In this document: positions 7,235 through 11,360 of the stretch, piece after piece
Layout of the letters: each line of letters starts with the position of its first letter
Position numbering within the stretch: the first letter of the stretch is position 1
Assembly: GCA_002869305.1 (NCBI GenBank)
Contig: PKTC01000357.1
Location: 1-11,360, forward strand
DNA: 11,360 bases
Direction: 5' to 3'
Origin: Marinilabiliales bacterium
GTDB lineage: Bacteria > Bacteroidota > Bacteroidia > Bacteroidales > UBA12077
Notes under the pieces: generated by a model
The model's database searches: none
What the model saw: only the letters and a program-made list of their open reading frames with translations
What the model was told of the DNA's origin: nothing
Program-made: the position numbers and the translations under genes

Positions 7235-8308
7235 ATGCGCTTGTTCAGAATAATGCTAAGTCCAATTCTATTGCCTATTAGCTTGCTTTACGGTTTAGTT
7301 GTTTTCATTCGCAATAGGTTTTACGATTATGGGCTCAAACATTCAAGTAAATTTGATATACCTATAATTTGTGTTGGGAATATTACCGTTGGGGGAACGG
7401 GAAAGACCCCCCATGTTGAATATTTAATCAACTTGCTTAAATCTGATTTCAGTATTGCATCTTTAAGTCGAGGTTATAAAAGAAAAACGGAAGGTTTTAT
7501 ACTTTCAACTTCAGAGTCAACAGATCATGAAATTGGTGATGAACCACGCCAAATAAAAAAAAAGTTTCCAGAAATCCATGTTGCTGTAGATGCTTATCGA
7601 ACCAATGGAATAAAACAATTGCTATTACACAACCCAAATATAAATGCAATTCTATTAGATGACGCTTTCCAACACCGAAAAGTAAAGCCAGGATTATCAA
7701 TACTTTTAGTTGACTACTCCAGACCGTTGCATAGAGATTTCATTCTTCCCTTTGGAAATTTGCGTGAACATGCGTTTGAAAAGAAAAGAGCAGATATAAT
7801 TGTTATTACTAAAGCTCCGACGCATTTAAGTGAAGCAGATCAAATGATATTCCTAAATAAATTAAACCCATGTTCTAATCAAAAGGTGTTTTTTTCAACT
7901 TTCAGTTATGGAAATCTGGTACCTGTATTTAATCATGATAATGTAATAGCAGTTAGTGATTTGGGAAATCCATCCATATTAATGATCTCAGGCATTGCGA
8001 ATCCAAAACCACTTAAAAAATATATTACAGAAAATATTTCTAAAAATATCCAAGTTTTAGAATATTCAGATCATTACAACTTTAAAGAGTCTGATTTTAA
8101 AGACATTGAAAAGAAATTTAAAGAGATAGACTCTAATTCTAAAATCATTATTACAACAGAAAAAGATGCAATGCGTTTACAAAAATTTAGTAATATTGCT
8201 AACAATGTAAAAGAGTTATTTTTCTATATTCCGATAAAGGTTGATTTTTTAAACAACCAAGCGGATATTTTTAATCAACAAATCATTGAATATGTTAGAA
8301 AAAACTAG
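7235..8308 (+). CDS. lpxK: Tetraacyldisaccharide 4'-kinase LpxK
   Basis: LpxK phosphorylates the 4' position of the tetraacyldisaccharide-1-phosphate precursor, giving lipid IVA in lipid A synthesis, at the cytoplasmic face of the inner membrane. The 357-residue length is usual for Bacteroidota members. An N-terminal hydrophobic helix (about residues 5-25) would anchor it in the membrane. The P-loop is GNITVGGTGKTP (48-59), followed by LSRGYKR (77-83), IGDEPRQI (100-107), the family signature DDAFQHR (142-148), SDHYNF (278-283) and TTEKDA (307-312). The ATG at 7235 places the hydrophobic helix in the usual position before the P-loop; the leader is A/T-rich with no Shine-Dalgarno. The 3' end overlaps the nucleoside phosphorylase gene by 17 bases, implying co-transcription and probably coupled translation. 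LpxK followed by a purine nucleoside phosphorylase is, to my recollection, a recurrent order in this phylum without a known functional link. Confidence 0.96.
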   Translation: MRLFRIMLSPILLPISLLYGLVVFIRNRFYDYGLKHSSKFDIPIICVGNITVGGTGKTPHVEYLINLLKSDFSIASLSRGYKRKTEGFILSTSESTDHEIGDEPRQIKKKFPEIHVAVDAYRTNGIKQLLLHNPNINAILLDDAFQHRKVKPGLSILLVDYSRPLHRDFILPFGNLREHAFEKKRADIIVITKAPTHLSEADQMIFLNKLNPCSNQKVFFSTFSYGNLVPVFNHDNVIAVSDLGNPSILMISGIANPKPLKKYITENISKNIQVLEYSDHYNFKESDFKDIEKKFKEIDSNSKIIITTEKDAMRLQKFSNIANNVKELFFYIPIKVDFLNNQADIFNQQIIEYVRKN

Positions 8309-9101
8309 ACAAACGGTATCCTTTATTCAGGAAAAATTTAATATTACTCCAGAAGTAGGTATTATCCTAGGTACTGGTTTAGGTGGATTGGTAAATGAAA
8401 TAGAAATACAACATACAATTGACTATGAAGAAATTCCAAATTTCCCAGTCTCAACTGTAGAAGGACATCATGGCCGCTTAATATTTGGAAAATTAGGAGG
8501 GAAAAATATCATAGCCATGCAGGGTAGATTTCATTTTTATGAAGGTTATCCTATCTCGGAAGTTACTTTCCCTGTTCGAGTAATGAAATATCTTGGTGTT
8601 AAAACTTTATTGGTGTCGAATGCCAGTGGTGGAGTAAATCCAGATTTCGAGATTGGTGATTTAATGATAATAGATGATCATATAAACCTCATTCCGAATC
8701 CATTAATTGGTGTTCATAATAATGATTTTGGTGCTCGCTTCCCAGATATGAGTGAGCCATATGATAAAATATTGATTGCCAGAGCACAAGACATAGTTAA
8801 AAAACATCATATTAAGACACAAATTGGATGTTATGTTGCAACCACAGGACCTACCTTCGAAACTCCTAAGGAATATCAGTATTTTAGAATAATTGGTGGC
8901 GATACAGTAGGCATGTCAACAACTCCTGAAATTATAGTTGCCAGACAGATGGGAATTCCGTGTTTTGCTATTTCAATTATTACAGATTTAGGTGTCCCCG
9001 GAAAAATTGTTGAAGTAACTCATGAGGAAGTCCAGAAGGTTGCAGCGAAAGCCGAAACCAAAATGACCCTCATTATGAGAGAATTAATATCTCAATTATA
9101 A
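8292..9101 (+). CDS. Purine nucleoside phosphorylase (trimeric, PNP/MTAP family)
   Basis: This cytoplasmic salvage enzyme cleaves purine nucleosides with phosphate to a free base and (deoxy)ribose-1-phosphate. It aligns along its length with human PNP: phosphate loop GTGLGG (27-32), GHHGRLIFG (58-66), GRFHFYEGY (78-86), SNASGGVNP (109-117), GDLMIIDDHINL (122-133), GPTFET (186-191), GMSTTPE (207-213) and THEEV (243-247). R79, H81, N110, F189, E190, M208, S209 and H244 match human R84, H86, N115, F200, E201, M219, S220 and H257. The human base-recognising N243 is replaced by D232 (IITDLG), which may widen the base range toward 6-aminopurines. I chose ATG at 8292 (269 residues) over TTG at 8286; it lies inside the end of lpxK. 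A strong terminator follows 7 bases after the stop. No symbol is given because punA, pnp and deoD usage varies. Confidence 0.95.
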   Translation: MLEKTRQTVSFIQEKFNITPEVGIILGTGLGGLVNEIEIQHTIDYEEIPNFPVSTVEGHHGRLIFGKLGGKNIIAMQGRFHFYEGYPISEVTFPVRVMKYLGVKTLLVSNASGGVNPDFEIGDLMIIDDHINLIPNPLIGVHNNDFGARFPDMSEPYDKILIARAQDIVKKHHIKTQIGCYVATTGPTFETPKEYQYFRIIGGDTVGMSTTPEIIVARQMGIPCFAISIITDLGVPGKIVEVTHEEVQKVAAKAETKMTLIMRELISQL

Positions 9102-9107
9102 TACAAT

Positions 9108-9132
9108 ACCGGGTCAATCCCGGTTTTTTTTT
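9108..9132 (+). terminator. Intrinsic terminator after lpxK-nucleoside phosphorylase
   Basis: A 6-bp GC-rich stem, ACCGGG (9108-9113) and CCCGGT (9119-9124), with the loop TCAAT, is followed by a run of nine T residues (9124-9132). It begins 7 bases after the phosphorylase stop and should end the lpxK transcript before the MFS gene. Confidence 0.9.
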
Positions 9133-9168
9133 GATGAGACGAATAATAAAAAAAATAATCTAAGCAAG

Positions 9169-10338
9169 GTGGAAAAGCCAAAAAAGTTTCAATTAAGCAA
9201 TGTAATATTTATTTCGATTGCACATTTTGTACACGATACTTATACAGCTTTTCTTGCTCCTATTGTTCCTCTGCTTAAATCCAAATTAGGCATTAATAAT
9301 ACTATGGTCAGTTTATTATTTGTTGCTCAACAAATTCCAAACTTGCTTAATCCTTTTATTGGAATTATTGCCGATAACCTAAAAATTCGATATTTAGTTA
9401 TATTGGCTCCAGCCCTTACTACAATTTGTATGAGTTTGCTCGGAGTTTCGCCTTATTATATCGTTATTGTTATATTACTTTTCGTGGTAGGATTAAGTAG
9501 TGCCATGTTTCATGTTCCAACTCCGGTTTTAATAAAGAAAATTTCTGGAGATAGAATAGGCAAAGGAATGAGCTTTTATATGTTGGGTGGCGAAGCTGCT
9601 AGAACAGTTGGACCGCTCATTATTGTAGCCGCAGTTGATGTTTGGGGTCTTGAAGGCACATTTAAGTTAATTCCTTTTGGGTTATTAGCTTCATTCATAC
9701 TTTATTTCCGGTTAAGAAACATTAATATATCAAATGATATTAAGGATAAAAAAACATACGCAGGAATTAAACAAACATTTAAAGAGCACCTTCCGTTTTT
9801 CATCTTAATTACCGGTATTATGTTTTTCCGTGGATTTATGAAAACCTCAATAACCAGTTTTCTTCCTACTTACCTTGACGAAAAAGGAGGATCATTATGG
9901 CTTGGTGGGGCATCTCTTTCTATCTTTGAATTTGCAGGCGCAATCGGAGCATATTTGGCTGGAACTTTTTCTGATAAAATAGGCAGGTTAAGAATGTTAA
10001 CCATCATCATTTTAATTTCCCCTTTCTTAATGCTCGGGTTCACATATTCAGAGGGTGCTTTAATGTTTCCTATATTGTTAGCTCTTGGTTTTTTTATAAT
10101 TTCCTCAACACCGGTAATATTAGCTTTAGTAATGGACTTTGATTCGGAACACCAGGCTTTTTTAAGCGGTGTATTTATGTTTATCTCATTTGTTTCTGCA
10201 TCAATAACAAACCTGGTTGTTGGAATAGTGAGTGATTATATTGGTTTGGTAGATACTTATAAAATCTCTTCCATATTGGCTTTTCTTGCCATTCCTTTTG
10301 TTTTAATATTAAGGAGAAAATATATGCATCCTAACTAA
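9169..10338 (+). CDS. MFS transporter, fosmidomycin-resistance (Fsr)-like
   Basis: This is a 389-residue inner-membrane protein with about 12 hydrophobic segments and a short basic cytoplasmic loop in the middle (about residues 182-206). The N-terminal block AHFVHDTYTAFLAPIVPLL (18-36) resembles the start of the Fsr-type efflux group, and MFS motif A-like loops appear after TM2 (GIIADNLKIRY, 65-75) and after TM8 (GTFSDKIGRLR, 265-275). Known Fsr members export drugs such as fosmidomycin; the substrate here cannot be told from sequence. The start is taken as GTG at 9169, because no in-frame ATG precedes the first transmembrane segment; the ATG at 9134 is in another frame. No clear promoter or Shine-Dalgarno is visible in the 36 bases between the preceding terminator and this start. 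The 3' end overlaps the convergent acetyltransferase gene by 8 bases. Confidence 0.88.
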   Translation: MEKPKKFQLSNVIFISIAHFVHDTYTAFLAPIVPLLKSKLGINNTMVSLLFVAQQIPNLLNPFIGIIADNLKIRYLVILAPALTTICMSLLGVSPYYIVIVILLFVVGLSSAMFHVPTPVLIKKISGDRIGKGMSFYMLGGEAARTVGPLIIVAAVDVWGLEGTFKLIPFGLLASFILYFRLRNINISNDIKDKKTYAGIKQTFKEHLPFFILITGIMFFRGFMKTSITSFLPTYLDEKGGSLWLGGASLSIFEFAGAIGAYLAGTFSDKIGRLRMLTIIILISPFLMLGFTYSEGALMFPILLALGFFIISSTPVILALVMDFDSEHQAFLSGVFMFISFVSASITNLVVGIVSDYIGLVDTYKISSILAFLAIPFVLILRRKYMHPN

Positions 10339-10858
10339 GGTCTTTATATAATATCCTATTTTCATAAAAGTTACCTTCCATCTCAAATTGAAAAGCTCCT
10401 ATATCTTTATATAGTTGTCTTAAATAAAAATTGATTGCTGCTCTATTTTCATGGTACACAGTTAACCATAAACCAGCATATCCTAATTCTTTCACAAGCT
10501 TTTCTGATTCTGTAATTAATTGATATCCTATTCCTTTCCCCTTTGCATGCTCAAATACATATAAAACGTATAATTTAGGGCTCTTATTTCCTGTTTCCTT
10601 ACACGTACTATTTAAAACAATTTCAGCACAACCAAGTAAAAATCCGTCTTTTTCAGCAAGTAAGGTAATTTTATCAGGCTCTTCTATCGACTTTAGAATT
10701 TCATCTTCCGAAAAGGTTTTTGTTATATGATTTGAGAATTCACCATTAATCCCATCCAATGCATACGTGCTTATAAATACCTGTTTTTTTAAAACAGATA
10801 AGTTTCTAACATCAGATTTTGTGGCTTTTCTGATCTTAATATTCATTTTGACTACCAT
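10331..10858 (-). CDS. GNAT-family N-acetyltransferase, PaiA-like
   Basis: This 175-residue protein has the GNAT fold pattern: IKIRKATKSDVRNL at the first strand and helix, LLGCAEIVLNS as central strands, and KLYVLYVFEHAKGKGIGYQLI (96-116), in which K106-x-x-G-x-G is the acetyl-CoA pyrophosphate loop with Lys in place of the usual Arg or Gln. LWLTVYHENRAAINFY (130-145) is motif B. The segment between residues 29 and 60 and the ending GAFQFEMEG...RILYKDL recall PaiA-type polyamine/small-molecule acetyltransferases, but the acceptor is unknown. The ATG at 10858 overlaps the end of the upstream gene in ATGGTAG; a second ATG at 10846 (residue 5) is equally good by alignment and leaves a 5-base gap instead. 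The overlap suggests co-transcription and coupled translation with the surface-protein gene. No terminator is evident at its 3' end, which overlaps the MFS gene. Confidence 0.9.
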   Translation of the reverse strand: MVVKMNIKIRKATKSDVRNLSVLKKQVFISTYALDGINGEFSNHITKTFSEDEILKSIEEPDKITLLAEKDGFLLGCAEIVLNSTCKETGNKSPKLYVLYVFEHAKGKGIGYQLITESEKLVKELGYAGLWLTVYHENRAAINFYLRQLYKDIGAFQFEMEGNFYENRILYKDLS

Positions 10859-11360
10859 TTAGCCGCCAAAACTACAGATTTTTTATATTGTTTCACAATC
10901 CCATTTAAATCAAATATCTCGATAAAAATCACGTAAATTCCGACTGGTGCTTTTTGATCTCGATCATCCAAACCATCCCACGTAATAATCCCATCAATAC
11001 CCAGCAGTTGATTATTTGAAAGATACCGGATTAATCTGCCCTTTGAATCATAAATCTTAATGTTTGCAACATAACCAGGTTCATCTAGCGTGAAACTAAT
11101 GTTTGTGAAATCTTCAAAACCATCATTATCCGGTGAAAAAATTTCTGGATCAATGATTACTAGATCGTCGAAATCCTGCAGTTCTTTAAATTGAGAATTT
11201 TCATATCCTGGTGTGGCAAAACCTACCAGTTCAGAAGCAGAATGCCAGTTTGTTTTATCGTCTGTTTCTCTATCGTAGTTTATTCTTTCTAAAGAAACTC
11301 CTTCTGTTGTAGCAAGCAAATCAAAGTCCATTTTATCCTCATAACTCAAATGGTCAATTA
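10852..11360 (-). CDS. C-terminal part of a lamin-tail/FlgD-Ig-type surface protein (5' end outside the window)
   Basis: The frame is open to the right edge (168 visible residues plus stop), so most of the gene is missing; the TTG at 11349 is not a credible start. The first part, GVSLERINYDR...NWHSASELVGFATPGYENSQ, is the characteristic end of a lamin-tail-type domain in Bacteroidota secreted proteins. It is followed by an Ig-like C-terminal module: FSPDNDGFEDFTNISF, then VANIKIYDSKGRLIRYL, WDGLDD, GIYVIFIEIFDLNG and a basic KQYKKSVVLAAKW end. The IYDSxGRL and WDGxDD...GIYV pattern matches FlgD-type Ig or gliding-motility-associated C-terminal domains, which in this phylum often occupy the position of a T9SS sorting signal; whether it acts as one here is inference. 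It overlaps the acetyltransferase gene by 7 bases. Confidence 0.8.
   Translation of the reverse strand, partial: IDHLSYEDKMDFDLLATTEGVSLERINYDRETDDKTNWHSASELVGFATPGYENSQFKELQDFDDLVIIDPEIFSPDNDGFEDFTNISFTLDEPGYVANIKIYDSKGRLIRYLSNNQLLGIDGIITWDGLDDRDQKAPVGIYVIFIEIFDLNGIVKQYKKSVVLAAKW

Noticed and set aside
7497..7700. Minus-strand 67-codon frame inside lpxK
   Set aside because: It lies opposite conserved LpxK motifs and shows no protein signature of its own.
8286..8291. TTG at 8286 as the nucleoside phosphorylase start
   Set aside because: An ATG two codons downstream gives a normal N-terminus for the family.
11347..11349. TTG as the start of the lamin-tail protein fragment
   Set aside because: The frame continues to the window edge and the residues following are the middle of a known domain end, so this is an internal Leu codon.

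Overview
The window is a low-GC, A/T-rich chromosomal segment from a member of the Bacteroidota. The evidence is two large surface-type proteins with C-terminal modules typical of this phylum (one a type IX secretion, T9SS, sorting domain), an lpxK/purine nucleoside phosphorylase gene pair, starts without Shine-Dalgarno sequences, and one plausible TTTG/TAnnTTTG-like promoter. I cannot fix the genus; a marine or free-living Bacteroidia or Flavobacteriia-type organism would fit. Nothing in the window indicates a plasmid, phage, insertion sequence, CRISPR array, or tRNA or rRNA gene.

Layout: (1) Positions 1-1560 (+) hold nadB, L-aspartate oxidase, missing only about 9-10 N-terminal residues beyond the left edge. 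(2) A perfect 12-bp hairpin at 1578-1602 lies between nadB and a convergent gene. (3) Positions 1623-6854 (-) hold one continuous 1743-codon reading frame for a giant secreted protein. Its order is signal peptide, ten-Asp-box (BNR/sortilin-like) propeller, two duplicated FN3-like modules, MAM-like domain, FN3-like domain, GEVED-like domain, three Ig-like domains and a T9SS type A sorting domain. One in-frame TAA at codon 487 splits it into a half with a signal peptide but no sorting domain and a half with a sorting domain but no signal peptide. (4) Positions 6855-7234 are a 380-bp divergent intergenic region with candidate promoters for both sides, a degenerate direct repeat that includes a second ATG, and a 14-bp palindrome. 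(5) Positions 7235-9101 (+) hold overlapping lpxK (lipid A 4'-kinase) and a trimeric-type purine nucleoside phosphorylase, closed by a strong intrinsic terminator at 9108-9132. (6) Positions 9169-10338 (+) hold an MFS transporter resembling the fosmidomycin-resistance (Fsr) group. (7) Positions 10331-10858 (-) hold a GNAT acetyltransferase, overlapped at its start by the C-terminal part of a lamin-tail/FlgD-Ig-type surface protein (10852 to the right edge).

The housekeeping genes (NAD synthesis, lipid A, purine salvage) are ordinary and intact. I see no new multi-gene system here. The most notable points are the single nonsense codon in the giant T9SS protein, an Asn-to-Asp difference at the base-recognition position of the nucleoside phosphorylase, the apparent loss of the acidic loop from the GEVED-like domain, and the duplicated leader with an extra start codon upstream of the giant gene.
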